Shown piece after piece: positions 1-9,227 of a stretch of DNA of 64,000 nt. The notes under the pieces were generated by a model, which was not told the origin of the DNA, did not search any database, and saw only the letters and a program-made list of their open reading frames with translations. This DNA comes from Thiocapsa imhoffii (GTDB lineage Bacteria; Pseudomonadota; Gammaproteobacteria; Chromatiales; Chromatiaceae). The translations under genes and the position numbers were made by a program. The stretch spans positions 1 to 64,000 of the forward strand of contig NZ_NRSD01000013.1 in assembly GCF_016583985.1 (NCBI RefSeq), written 5' to 3'. The stretch's first letter is position 1; each line of letters begins with the position of its first letter.

Positions 1-173
1 TTCGGGCGGGGCGCTTGGGTCTTGAGCCAAGCTGGGCGTGACAACTGCAAGCAGGAGAAAAGCGGGGAGCAGGTCGTGGACTAAGCAGCGAAACCTCAAA
101 CGTACACCATTTCAATCCGCGCCGATGTCGGCATTTCGCTCCATCTTAACGTGGATCGCCCCTGCCCTGCCAA
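1..173. other. No gene recognised at left edge
   Basis: Short frames are open here on the plus strand, but none has a recognisable product or a convincing ribosome binding site. The stretch may belong to the decayed patatin-like locus next to it. Confidence 0.5.
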
Positions 174-420
174 TCACCTCGGCAGCACGAATGGAACCGG
201 CGTGGCGACATGGGGTGTTCCGACGCGGGCGAAGCCGCTGCTCAGGACCGCCGCGTTCATGGCGCCCGCAGAGGTTCCGGCAAGGCCATTCATGCTGATC
301 CAGGGCTCTTCCAGCAATCGGTCGAGCACACCCCAGGTGAAAGCACCATGAGCGCCGCCCCCCTACAGGGCAAGATCGACGCGCACGACTGGGCGATCGA
401 TCGCGACCACACCAACCGGG
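174..420 (-). pseudogene. Patatin-like phospholipase, N-terminal remnant
   Basis: One minus-strand frame reads VDLAL, an in-frame TAG (363-365), then GGGAHGAFTWGVLDRLL, and a little later GTSAGAMNAA. These are the two N-terminal signatures of bacterial patatin-like phospholipases: the glycine-rich oxyanion loop and the GxSxG nucleophile elbow. Intact members usually read LALQGGGAHGA, so the stop probably replaced a glutamine codon. After about 50 residues the similarity fades and the frame closes at 174-176. The catalytic Asp-Gly half is missing, so this cannot encode an active enzyme. It lies just downstream of the RND efflux operon on the same strand. Seen in sequence: the motifs, the stop and the truncation. 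The family call is from memory of the family. Confidence 0.6.
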
Positions 421-426
421 TGTGAA

Positions 427-3400
427 TCAGCGTTCGACCTGGTTTGGCAGCGGCTTGGTTTCATCGAGCGGTTGCGCGCCACCGCCCTTGACCCGCTCCC
501 GCACACCTTGGACAAAGACATACAGGGGCGGAATCACGATGATTCCGATCACGGTCGCCGTGATCATCCCACCCAGGACCACGACGCCCAGTGCGAGCTG
601 ACTCGCGGCTCCAGCACCCGTGGCGAGGACCAATGGCACCATTCCCAGAATGAAGCTCACGGCTGTCATCAACACGGCGCGGTAGCGGATCCGGGCGGCG
701 TCAGCCGCGGCCTGCTGGATGGAACGTCCCTCTTCACGTAACTGCTTCGCGAACTCGACGATCAGGATTGCGTTCTTACTCGCGAGTCCGATCAGCATGA
801 CCAGACCGATCTGAGTGTAGACGTTGTTATCGAGCCCCATGAGCCAGGTCGCGCCCAGTCCACCGACCGCGGCGATGACCACCGAGAGGATCACCACCGT
901 TGGGACCGTCCAACTCTCGTACTGGGCGACCAGGAAAAGATAAACGAACAGCAAGGCGAGCATCAGCACCACCGCCGCCTCGCCACCGGCTTGGACCTCC
1001 TGAAAGGTGGTGCCACTCCAGTCGATCGCGAAGCCAGGGGGGAGTGTCTCGCGTTCGATGTCACGCAGGGCGGTGATGCCTTCACCGGTACTGCCAACCG
1101 GGGTGACGTTGACGCTCGCGGCACGGAACATGTTGAAGCGTCGCGTGCTCTCGGGTCCGAGGACCGGCTCGACCGTGATCAACGATTGGATCGGCACCAT
1201 CTCGCCGCGATTGTTACGCACGTGCAGTCGACTCAAATCCTCTGGCGTCATGCGGAACGGGGCGTCGGCCTGGAGAAAGACCCGGAAGGTACGCCCGAAG
1301 AGGTTGAAGTCATTGACATAGAGGGAGCCGAGATTCGCTTGCAAGGTGATAAAGAGATCGGACAGACGCACCCCTAGGGTCTCGGCCTTCTCGCGATCGA
1401 TATCCAGGAACAACTGCGGCGTCTGCGCACTGAAGGTTGAGAAGGCGCGCGCAATCGCGGGGTCCTGATTGGTGTTGATGATGAAGCCCTGGAGTGCTTG
1501 CGCCAACTCGTCGGGGGAGCGTCCCGCCAGGTCCAAGAGTTCCATTTCGATGCCACCGGCGGTGCCGAGACCTTGAATCGGCGGCGCGGCGAAGGCGAAC
1601 ACGGTCGCCTGCGGCAACGCGAGGAGCTTGGGTTGAACCCGTGCAAGCACGGCGGCGGCGGTACTTTGCGGCCCCGGCCGTTCGTCCCAGTGTTTGAGCA
1701 CGGCGATCGCAAGCCCCCCGCTCGAGCGCACTCCGGCCAGGAGACTGAAGCCCGCCACCGTGAGGACGTGTTCGATCTCCTCCTCCTCGGCGAGGAGCTG
1801 CTGAACCTCCTCGAGCACCGCGCCGGTGCGGGAGATGGAGGAGGCATCGGGCAGGGAGACATCGATGAAGAAATACCCCGTATCCTCACTTGGAATGAAG
1901 CCAGTCGGGACCTTTTGGAATAGCCAGCTCGCGCCGGCCCCGGAGGCAATGATCACCAGCACGGCGATGATCGAACGCCGCCCAAGCGAGGACACGATCC
2001 GAGTGTAACCATTGCGGGTCCAATCCAGGCCATTCGCAAACCAACGCAAGGGGCCGCGGGGCTCGCGCGAGGGTCTGAGCAGCAGACCACAGAGCGCGGG
2101 GCTGAGGGTGAGGGCGATCACGGATGAGAGGGTCACCGCCACCGAGATCGTCACGGCGAACTGCAGATAGAGCTGTCCCGTGATGCCAGGCAGGAAGGCG
2201 GTCGGCACGAACACTGCGTACAGCACCAGGGTGGTTGCCACGATCGGCCCCGTGACCTGCTGCATCGCCCGTTTGGCCGCATCCTTGGCAGAGAGCTTCT
2301 CCTCGTCGATCAGGCGCTGCGTGTTCTCGACCACCACAATGGCGTCGTCCACAACGATCCCGATCGCCAAGATGATGGCGAACAAGGAGACAGTATTGAT
2401 CGACAGTCCCGCCGCTAACAGGATCGCGAAGGTCCCGATGATCGAACCCGGAATCGCCAACACCGGCACCAGCGTCGAGCGCCAGTCACCGAGAAAGATG
2501 TACGTCACCAGAATCACCAACGACAAGGCCTGCATCATGGTGATGACGACGTTGCGCAGACTGATGCGCACGAAATCAGTGGTGTCGTAATAGATCTCGT
2601 AGGTGAGATCTTCGGGGAAGCGTTCGGCAATCTGGTCGAGCGCCGCATAGACCAGATCTGCCGTCTCCAGGGCGTTGGCACCGGGCGAGAGATAGATACC
2701 CAGCGCCGCGGTGGGCACCCCATCGATCCAGGCGTCGGCATCATAGGTCTGGGCCCCGAGTTCGATCCGCGCGACGTCGCTGAGACGAACCACTGAGCCG
2801 TCCGGATTGGTTCGCACCAGGATCCGCTCGAATTCCTCGGGCGAGACCAAGCGCCCCTGTGCTTGCAGTGTGTAGGTAAAGGCGCGTGCCTCGTTACCAG
2901 GCGGTGCACCGAGACGTCCGGCAGCAGCCTGGAGGTTCTGCCGGCGAATCGCATCGACGACCTCGGCCTCACTGAGGCCGAGGGCGGTCATCAGCTGCGG
3001 ATCGAGCCAGATCCGCATGGCATAGTCGAGCGGACCGAACTGGCTGGCTTCGCCAACGCCTGGCAGCCGCGCCAGTGCATCACGGATATTGATCTCCATG
3101 TAATTGGAGAGGAAGAGCCGATCGAAGGTCCCGTTCGGCGAGAGCAGATTGACGGTGAGCAGCATGTTCGTCGACTGCTTGCGCACCGACACGCCCTGTT
3201 GGGTGACCTCGTTGGGGAGGGTCGGGAGCGCGAGGCCGACACGATTCTGGACATTCACCGCGGCGATGTCGGGGTCGGTGCCAACCGCGAAGGTGACGTC
3301 GAGTCGATAGCGACCCGAGTTGTCACTCGTCGAGGTCATGTAGAGCATGTCGTCGACGCCATTGACCTCGGCCTCGATCGGGGCCGCGACCGTCTCGGCC

Positions 3401-3573
3401 ACGATCTCGGCGCTTGCGCCCGGATAGAAGGCCTGCACCGAGACCTGCGGTGGAACGATGTCGGGAAACTGAGCGACCGGCAAGACGCGGATCGCGATCA
3501 CGCCCGCGATGATGATCACCAGCGAGACGACCATCGCGAAACGTGCGCGGTTGATGAAGAAGGCGGAGAACAT
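427..3573 (-). CDS. RND multidrug efflux permease (HAE1/AcrB family)
   Basis: At 1048 residues this has the usual size of the inner-membrane, proton-driven subunit of a tripartite RND pump that exports hydrophobic compounds. The N-terminus (MFSAFFINRARFAMVVS) is the typical first transmembrane helix, followed by the porter-domain motif PPQVSVQAFYPGASAE. The fourth helix carries GIVVDDAIVVVEN with the paired aspartates of the proton relay. The second half repeats the layout, including GLASKNAILIVEFA. The start is ATG at 3573, four bases after the adaptor stop, so the two genes are almost certainly co-transcribed and translationally coupled. No TolC-type channel gene follows: downstream is only a patatin remnant. 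The pump presumably borrows a channel encoded elsewhere. The substrate cannot be told from sequence. Confidence 0.95.
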   Translation of the reverse strand: MFSAFFINRARFAMVVSLVIIIAGVIAIRVLPVAQFPDIVPPQVSVQAFYPGASAEIVAETVAAPIEAEVNGVDDMLYMTSTSDNSGRYRLDVTFAVGTDPDIAAVNVQNRVGLALPTLPNEVTQQGVSVRKQSTNMLLTVNLLSPNGTFDRLFLSNYMEINIRDALARLPGVGEASQFGPLDYAMRIWLDPQLMTALGLSEAEVVDAIRRQNLQAAAGRLGAPPGNEARAFTYTLQAQGRLVSPEEFERILVRTNPDGSVVRLSDVARIELGAQTYDADAWIDGVPTAALGIYLSPGANALETADLVYAALDQIAERFPEDLTYEIYYDTTDFVRISLRNVVITMMQALSLVILVTYIFLGDWRSTLVPVLAIPGSIIGTFAILLAAGLSINTVSLFAIILAIGIVVDDAIVVVENTQRLIDEEKLSAKDAAKRAMQQVTGPIVATTLVLYAVFVPTAFLPGITGQLYLQFAVTISVAVTLSSVIALTLSPALCGLLLRPSREPRGPLRWFANGLDWTRNGYTRIVSSLGRRSIIAVLVIIASGAGASWLFQKVPTGFIPSEDTGYFFIDVSLPDASSISRTGAVLEEVQQLLAEEEEIEHVLTVAGFSLLAGVRSSGGLAIAVLKHWDERPGPQSTAAAVLARVQPKLLALPQATVFAFAAPPIQGLGTAGGIEMELLDLAGRSPDELAQALQGFIINTNQDPAIARAFSTFSAQTPQLFLDIDREKAETLGVRLSDLFITLQANLGSLYVNDFNLFGRTFRVFLQADAPFRMTPEDLSRLHVRNNRGEMVPIQSLITVEPVLGPESTRRFNMFRAASVNVTPVGSTGEGITALRDIERETLPPGFAIDWSGTTFQEVQAGGEAAVVLMLALLFVYLFLVAQYESWTVPTVVILSVVIAAVGGLGATWLMGLDNNVYTQIGLVMLIGLASKNAILIVEFAKQLREEGRSIQQAAADAARIRYRAVLMTAVSFILGMVPLVLATGAGAASQLALGVVVLGGMITATVIGIIVIPPLYVFVQGVRERVKGGGAQPLDETKPLPNQVER

Positions 3574-3577
3574 GTGA

Positions 3578-4690
3578 TCAATCCCCGCTGTCGAGCGTGC
3601 TGGAGTAGGGCTGCACGATCATGCCCGGTCGCGCCTTCTGGATGCCCTCGACGACCACGAACTCGCCAGCCTCGAGACCACCAAGCACGACCCAATCGGT
3701 ATCCAGTCGCTGGCCGAGCATGACGCGTGTCACCTGCACGCGATTCTCGTCGTCGAGGGTCAGAACGAGCCGCCCAGCTTGATCCTGTTGCACCGCGATC
3801 TGTGGAACCACCAGCGCCTGCTCGGACTCGGTCGCGCGTGCGACGAGGGTCACGAACTGCCCCGGCAGCAAGATCGCCTCATCATTCTCGAAGCGAGCTC
3901 GAACACGAACCGTATCGGTGGTGGCGTCGACCTCGGGGTCGAAGAACTCGAAGATGCCGGTCGTCTCGAGCATCTCGCCATCGGCGAGCCGCAGATGTGG
4001 AGCGAAACCGCTGGTGTCCTGGGCACGCCGCATCGCGAGCATGGCTCGGTCAGTGATGGGAACGGTGACGAAGATGGGGTCCATTCGCACGAGCCGCGCC
4101 AAGGGTCCAACCGCCGGCCCGACGACCGCGCCTTCGGCGAAGTTGGCGCGACCGATGCGCCCGTCAAACGGGGCACGGATCTCGGTGTAACCAAGATCGA
4201 TCTCGGCGCTCCGCAAGGCGGCCAGGGCCGCGCTGCGCGCCGCGGCGGCTTCTTGCTCCGCGGCGACCGCAATATCGAGCTCGGACTGTGCCGCGGCATT
4301 GCGAGCGACCAGGGGCTCGATCCGCTCGCGTTGCAGGCGCGCGTTCAGCAGGGTGGCTTCACTGCGCTCGACATCAGCCTGGCGCGCGGCGACCAACGCC
4401 TCGAAGGGTTCGCGCTCGATGCGAAAGAGGAGATCGCCGGCCTTAACCGTACTGCCCTCTTCGAATTCGCGGCTCAAGAGGAACCCGTTGACCCGCGCCA
4501 TCAGATCCACCGAATCGATGGCCTCGACGCGCCCGACGAACTCCATTGCTGGTGTCATCTCGCGAAATCCGACCTCCGCGACACCAACCGCGGGCGGAGG
4601 TGCCGCGACGGGCGCCGCAACCTCGCCTTGATCGCAACCGACGAGACCGATCACGACCGTGAGAACAGATAGGACCAAAGGACGCAGCAT
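3578..4690 (-). CDS. RND efflux periplasmic adaptor lipoprotein
   Basis: This 370-residue membrane-fusion protein links an RND permease to the outer-membrane channel. It begins with a lipoprotein signal (hydrophobic stretch then LVGC, Cys at about residue 19), so it is probably anchored by lipid in the inner membrane. The order is as expected for AcrA/MexA: a barrel-sandwich half (RVNGFLLSREFEEGSTVKAG), an alpha-helical hairpin rich in Ala/Glu/Arg (about residues 95-165), the second lipoyl half (YTEIRAPFDGRIGRANFAEG), then beta-barrel and membrane-proximal domains. It is the first gene of the two-gene efflux operon. The upstream 280 bp contains a long interrupted palindrome at 4784-4828 that could be an operator or a hairpin. 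No regulator gene is adjacent. Confidence 0.93.
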   Translation of the reverse strand: MLRPLVLSVLTVVIGLVGCDQGEVAAPVAAPPPAVGVAEVGFREMTPAMEFVGRVEAIDSVDLMARVNGFLLSREFEEGSTVKAGDLLFRIEREPFEALVAARQADVERSEATLLNARLQRERIEPLVARNAAAQSELDIAVAAEQEAAAARSAALAALRSAEIDLGYTEIRAPFDGRIGRANFAEGAVVGPAVGPLARLVRMDPIFVTVPITDRAMLAMRRAQDTSGFAPHLRLADGEMLETTGIFEFFDPEVDATTDTVRVRARFENDEAILLPGQFVTLVARATESEQALVVPQIAVQQDQAGRLVLTLDDENRVQVTRVMLGQRLDTDWVVLGGLEAGEFVVVEGIQKARPGMIVQPYSSTLDSGD

Positions 4691-4783
4691 GTTGATTCCT
4701 AGGTTGATAAGGGTCTACAGCGGGGATCATTTCGGGGCTCGTACAGGAGACCATCGCCACGGCTTCACGTCGCGGGATCGCAC

Positions 4784-4828
4784 GATGCGGTTGAATCATG
4801 CACCGAGGCTGCATGACTCAACCTCATC
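4784..4828. repeat. Long interrupted palindrome upstream of efflux operon
   Basis: The arms at 4784-4802 and 4810-4828 are 19 bases each and complementary except for two mismatches, around a 7-base loop. The core arm reads GGTTGAATCATGCA and is mirrored by TGCATGACTCAACC. It sits about 95 bp upstream of the adaptor gene and between divergently placed sequences, so it could be a repressor operator, a transcription terminator or a mobile palindromic element. A related CGGTTGAATC hairpin occurs at 8119-8159. Confidence 0.55.
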
Positions 4829-4972
4829 GGATCGTTCTGACTGGGCCGATCCATCATAAGAAATCCTCGAGCACGAACTCGATTCCAATCGTCAGCGCGG
4901 CGCACTCGGCGATGCTGGGTGGCATCGCTTGCGCCATGGCGACAACCCAACACCTGATCCCTGTCGCTGTGC

Positions 4973-5959
4973 TCACCGTTCGCTACTCCTAACCTGACGG
5001 CGATCGGCGTCCTGCCCGACCAACTCCTGAACCACCTGCACCGCCGAGTGTCGTGGTCTCACGAATTGGCCACGCGCGTGGCAATACATGCGAGTAAAGG
5101 CCGCGCCCAATAATAAAATAAGCGCCGAATAATAGACCCAAAACAAGACGATCACCAATGAAGCCGCGGCACCGAACGTGGATGCCATTGCGGTATGACT
5201 CAGATACAGGGCGATCCCATAACGCCCGATCGCAAGCATGAGTGCGGTAACCACCGCGCCCACGATGACATCGCGCCAAGACAGAATCACATCCGGAAGC
5301 ACCTTGAAGAGAATCGCGACGAAGGCCGCGCTCAGCAAGATCGCGATCGCCGACTGGCCGCCGCTCCACAGCAATTCCATGCCAGGAATCGACAAATCCA
5401 AGTACGGGGCAATCATGTTCAACGCCGCGCTGATCACGACATAGAGCAACAACGCCAAACCGATCAGCAAGACCACGACCAGGGCGAGCAACCGTGTGAC
5501 CGCCAGCCGCCACAGACCACTGCGATTGGGACTGGGGCGAACTCCCCAGATGGTATTGAGCGAAAACCGCAACTGGGTGAACACCGTCGTCGCCCCGATC
5601 ACCAAAGCGCCCATTCCCACCAGGGTCGGCATGAGACCGGTGTGTGAAACCCGCGACATCAGGACCGCCTGTTCAATCGCTTGGGCCGCCGTCGTGCCGA
5701 CGGCGTCCTGCAGCCGAGCGACGATTTCGCCCTGCGCCGCACTCTCACCCAGAACTAAGCCAAGGACCGCAACGACGATTACTAGGGTTGGAGCCATTGA
5801 GAAGAGGGCGAAGAAGGCCAGGGCGCCGGCATGGCTGAAGGCATTGTGCTCCAACCAGAGTTGCCAGGAATCGCGCATCAGGACGACTCCCGGGTGCGAT
5901 TTCAACGACTGAGAGATCACCTGGGCCCCCTTGATTGCTGCGATGATGCACCCTCGCAT
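4973..5959 (-). CDS. YihY/BrkB family inner-membrane protein
   Basis: This polytopic membrane protein of about 328 residues belongs to the YihY/virulence factor BrkB family (formerly called RNase BN in error), whose transport function is unsettled. Visible features are the N-terminal HAGALAFFALFSMAPTLVIV, which matches the family's AxxxAFxxxxSxxP signature, and about six hydrophobic helices. WGVRPSPNRSGLWRL follows the second helix, and the SDVILSWRDVIVGAVVTALM region is also typical. A charged hydrophilic tail ends the protein. I chose ATG 5959. ATG 5878 has a better ribosome binding site (GGGAG) and would remove 27 residues. The gene stands alone, divergent from the secreted protein at 6403. 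Confidence 0.85.
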   Translation of the reverse strand: MRGCIIAAIKGAQVISQSLKSHPGVVLMRDSWQLWLEHNAFSHAGALAFFALFSMAPTLVIVVAVLGLVLGESAAQGEIVARLQDAVGTTAAQAIEQAVLMSRVSHTGLMPTLVGMGALVIGATTVFTQLRFSLNTIWGVRPSPNRSGLWRLAVTRLLALVVVLLIGLALLLYVVISAALNMIAPYLDLSIPGMELLWSGGQSAIAILLSAAFVAILFKVLPDVILSWRDVIVGAVVTALMLAIGRYGIALYLSHTAMASTFGAAASLVIVLFWVYYSALILLLGAAFTRMYCHARGQFVRPRHSAVQVVQELVGQDADRRQVRSSER

Positions 5960-6402
5960 CCGGCCGCGTCGGGGCCGGGAAGACACTGTACTGATCCGGC
6001 GCTGAGTCAGCCGCGTGCCGGCGGGTCATGGGGAGAGGATGAGCGGAACACGATGGTCAGGTACCAATAGGTTCACCCGCATCGCACGGAATCTGTCGAA
6101 TCGCTCGACGCAGACCCAAGCACTCTGGACGCTAGAGTAGGCAGTGCGCGCCGATCGGTCAAGATTCATGCCTGCCCCGCTCACCACCAGCCATCTCGCA
6201 GCCCTCCGGGGCGTCCGGCCGGCTCCCTAACAACCTCGAGATCGCACCATCAACCACCCGATCCCAAAGAGGGCTGCTGATGATGGAAGCCTAGTCATGG
6301 TCGAATCCCCGCTCGGTTCAAGGAATCGTCATGCAAGCGTCGCGCAACCGTCACGCTCCATCGACATCATACGAGACTTTTCGAACCAGCGGAGTCTCCT
6401 CC
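5960..6402. other. Intergenic region between divergent genes
   Basis: About 440 bp between two divergently transcribed genes, and therefore likely to hold both promoters. A GGAG ribosome binding site precedes the ATG at 6403. No coding frame with recognisable content, RNA gene or repeat was seen. Confidence 0.5.
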
Positions 6403-8046
6403 ATGTCCTGCATGCGTTTGTCACGCTACGCCATTGGCATCAGCATCGCACTCGGTCTCGCGAACGCAACGGCCGCCACCCCATCGTTCGAGTGGCCCCT
6501 CGCCATCAGTCTCTCACCTATCGGAACCTACGAGAGCGGCCTCTTCGGTCAATCAGCCGCCGAGATCGTCGCGCATGACCGGCGCAGCCAACGACTCTTC
6601 GTCGTGAATGCGCAGAGCGGCCAGATTGACGTGCTTGATATCCGGCAACCATCGAACCCACGACTCCTCTCGAGCATCGATCTCGGCGGGGTCGTGAACA
6701 GCGTGGATGTGCATCGCGGACTCCTGGTCGCCGCAGTCGAGGCTCACCCCAAAACCGATCCCGGTCAGGCCGTCTTCTTCGATGCCGATGGCCGGATCCT
6801 GGCCTCCGTCCAGGTTGGTGCGCTGCCGGACATGATCACCTTCACACCCGATGGGCGGCGGGTCTTGGTCGCCAACGAAGGTGAACCGAGTGATGACTAC
6901 AGCATCGACCCTGAAGGCTCGGTCAGCATCATCGATCTGCCACTCGATCTGCGTCGCCTGACCCAGGACCATGTGCGGACCGCGGATTTTCGCCAGTTCA
7001 ACGATGCCCCGCTCGATCCGTCGATCCGGATCTTCGGACCCAACGCAACCGTCGCTCAGGATCTGGAACCCGAATACATCACCGTCTCGCAGGACTCCAG
7101 GACCGCCTGGGTCGCCTTGCAGGAAAACAACGCCATCGCCGTGCTCGACATCGCCAGCGGCGCCTTCACCGACTTGCGCGGCCTGGGTTTCAAGGATCAT
7201 CTGCTGCCCGGCAACGAACTGGATGTCAGTGATCGCGATGGCGCCATTCGCATCGAAAATTGGCCGGTCTACGGGATCTATCAACCCGATGCCATCGCCA
7301 GTTACCGCTATCGTGGGCAGACCTATATCGTGACGGCCAATGAAGGCGATACGCGCGACTACCCTGGCTTCTCGGAGGAAGTACGGTTTCGTGCGCTCAG
7401 CGGCGGCACGCCACCGGTCTGCGCGGATGCACCCCGCATCCAATCCTTTCTGCAGGACAACAGCATGGGAATCGAGACCTTGGCCGACCTGCGTGACAAC
7501 GCCAACTTGGGGCGCTTGACCGTCACCAAGGTTGACGGATTGCGCGAGGATGGCAGTTGCTATGACGCCATCTTCACCTTTGGCGCACGTTCTTTCTCGA
7601 TTTGGAATCAGAATCTGGAGCAGGTCTACGACAGCGGTGCCGATTTCGAGCGCATCACAGCGGAACTCCTACCCGAGTATTTCAACGCCAATCACACGAG
7701 CAACGACAGCTTCGATACCCGCAGTGACAACAAAGGGCCGGAGCCGGAAGGGATCGCACTCGCCCGACTCTGGGGGCGTACCTATGCCTTCATTGGCTTG
7801 GAGCGCATTGGCGGCATCATGGTCTACGACATCACGAACCCGCATGCGCCGAATGTCGTGCAATACCTCAACAACCGGGACTTCCTTGGCGATACCGAGT
7901 CCGGTACCGCCGGCGACCTCGGTCCTGAGGGGTTGATCGTCATCGAGGGGTGGAACAGTCCGCTCCCCGGCGTGCCCTTGCTCGTCGTTGCGAATGAGGT
8001 CAGCGGCACCACGACGCTCTTCCGGATCGATCTTGTGCGCCGCTAA
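6403..8046 (+). CDS. Secreted choice-of-anchor I beta-propeller protein
   Basis: This exported protein has 547 residues from ATG 6403, chosen because GGAGTC lies just upstream and the new N-terminus (MSCMRLSRYAIGISIALGLANATA) is a clean signal peptide. An upstream in-frame ATG at 6331 would bury that signal. The body has the hallmarks of the choice-of-anchor I family, whose members look like beta-propellers and were once annotated as alkaline phosphatases: LVANEGEPSDDYSIDPEGS, TANEGDTRDYPGFSEEVR, NKGPEPEGIAL and FIGLERIGGIMVYDI. Such proteins are usually longer and end in a sorting anchor. This one stops after the propeller with VSGTTTLFRIDLV, so it is probably periplasmic or released. Substrate and catalytic activity are unknown. 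The gene is monocistronic. Confidence 0.85.
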   Translation: MSCMRLSRYAIGISIALGLANATAATPSFEWPLAISLSPIGTYESGLFGQSAAEIVAHDRRSQRLFVVNAQSGQIDVLDIRQPSNPRLLSSIDLGGVVNSVDVHRGLLVAAVEAHPKTDPGQAVFFDADGRILASVQVGALPDMITFTPDGRRVLVANEGEPSDDYSIDPEGSVSIIDLPLDLRRLTQDHVRTADFRQFNDAPLDPSIRIFGPNATVAQDLEPEYITVSQDSRTAWVALQENNAIAVLDIASGAFTDLRGLGFKDHLLPGNELDVSDRDGAIRIENWPVYGIYQPDAIASYRYRGQTYIVTANEGDTRDYPGFSEEVRFRALSGGTPPVCADAPRIQSFLQDNSMGIETLADLRDNANLGRLTVTKVDGLREDGSCYDAIFTFGARSFSIWNQNLEQVYDSGADFERITAELLPEYFNANHTSNDSFDTRSDNKGPEPEGIALARLWGRTYAFIGLERIGGIMVYDITNPHAPNVVQYLNNRDFLGDTESGTAGDLGPEGLIVIEGWNSPLPGVPLLVVANEVSGTTTLFRIDLVRR

Positions 8047-8118
8047 ATCACGCCCCGAGGTCAGGCGATCCAGGTCATGGACGATGCATTCGCAGCGTTC
8101 CATGGCCGCTGGATGAGC

Positions 8119-8159
8119 TGGGATCGGTTGAATCGCGCATCGCGGCCTAACCGATCTCA
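8119..8159. terminator. Hairpin between convergent genes
   Basis: TGGGATCGGTT (8119-8129) pairs with AACCGATCTCA (8149-8159) with one mismatch, around a GC-rich loop. It lies between the plus-strand stop at 8046 and the minus-strand stop at 8157-8159, which it overlaps. A bidirectional terminator role is likely. No long T run follows, so efficiency is uncertain. Confidence 0.5.
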
Positions 8160-9227
8160 CCACTGATAGCCGAGCTTGAGGAGCAAGGTGGTATCCGTTG
8201 TGAGCACATCATCAACAGGGCGGCTGTCGTACTCGATTTGGAATTCCAGACTCCCGACGAACCCACCCATGAGCGGAACGCGCACGCCGGTCCAGGTGTA
8301 GATGAGATCTTGACCAGTGCCACCCCACGACACGAAGGTGCGTTGGCGGTGATAGAGCTGGAGACGCTCCTGCCAGACGAGCTGATCGTACTCAAGGCTG
8401 AGTCCGAGTCCCCAATGCTCCTGACGCGGGTTGTCGTTGTAGCGCTCGTCGATGTACACAGTACCCAACTCAACGCTGAGGTTCAGATCGTCTTGGGCGA
8501 ACAGGCGGTAACCCATCGCCGGCCCGATCACGGTGCGCAGACGCAGGTCGGCAAACCGGTCCATATTCAACTGCAACCAAGCCGATGCGTACCAGGGATC
8601 GCGTAGATCATACGTATATTTGTTGAAAATCAACCACTGGTCGGTCAGCGTCTGACGACGCGAGGTTTCATACTCGAACTGACCGCGGCTCGAGAGATTT
8701 CCGCGCCCTCTTGTCGTCTCGAAATGGTAGTCAAGATAGAGCTCGTTGGTGTGGGAGTTCCCACGATCACTGACCAAGGCGACATTCAGAGCGCCCGTGA
8801 AGAGGCGCAGGTCGCCAGCCAGCGCGCCCTCAAGCAGTCCTCCCGCAGCCACCTCGTGCACCACCTCCGCGTCCAGCGGCTGCGTCGTCGGGGGGGCTGA
8901 CTGAAGCTGTCCCACTGGCTCCTGGCCGGCCGACTCCGACACGGCCAGCGCACGCCCGTGCGTTGGCCTGAGGTCGAGCGAGTGATCCCGCTGGATCTCG
9001 CGAACCTGATCCAGGTCAATCTCCAGAATGCCCGCGTAGGCCGTCTCCAGCACCAGGTAATCGCCGCCCTGCTGGAGGAGACGACCACTGAGGCGATCCC
9101 CATTGACCATGATGAGGGTGTCCGCGCGGAGCACAGGGGGTGCCATTAGGATCCCGAGTCCAACCAGCGTCCACAACGGCCCGCGGGCGTGTCGCCAGGA
9201 CGTTGCCCGGCCCCCTGAACACAGCAT
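8157..9227 (-). CDS. DUF481 (YdiY-like) outer-membrane beta-barrel protein
   Basis: This 356-residue envelope protein has an N-terminal signal peptide (hydrophobic LWTLVGLGILMAPPVLRA). A small LSm-like beta region follows (MVNGDRLSGRLLQQGGDYLV...DLDQVREI), as in many DUF481 proteins that sit at the outer membrane. The C-terminal 220 residues are alternating amphipathic strands with aromatic girdles and end in LLKLGYQW, with the terminal aromatic residue used by the BAM machinery. Family members are salt-induced outer-membrane proteins of unknown function. Its ATG overlaps the stop of the preceding minus-strand frame (TGATG), and that frame overlaps the end of the ATPase A gene, so it may be co-transcribed with the V/A-ATPase operon. 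A salt or sodium link is inference only. Confidence 0.85.
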   Translation of the reverse strand: MLCSGGRATSWRHARGPLWTLVGLGILMAPPVLRADTLIMVNGDRLSGRLLQQGGDYLVLETAYAGILEIDLDQVREIQRDHSLDLRPTHGRALAVSESAGQEPVGQLQSAPPTTQPLDAEVVHEVAAGGLLEGALAGDLRLFTGALNVALVSDRGNSHTNELYLDYHFETTRGRGNLSSRGQFEYETSRRQTLTDQWLIFNKYTYDLRDPWYASAWLQLNMDRFADLRLRTVIGPAMGYRLFAQDDLNLSVELGTVYIDERYNDNPRQEHWGLGLSLEYDQLVWQERLQLYHRQRTFVSWGGTGQDLIYTWTGVRVPLMGGFVGSLEFQIEYDSRPVDDVLTTDTTLLLKLGYQW

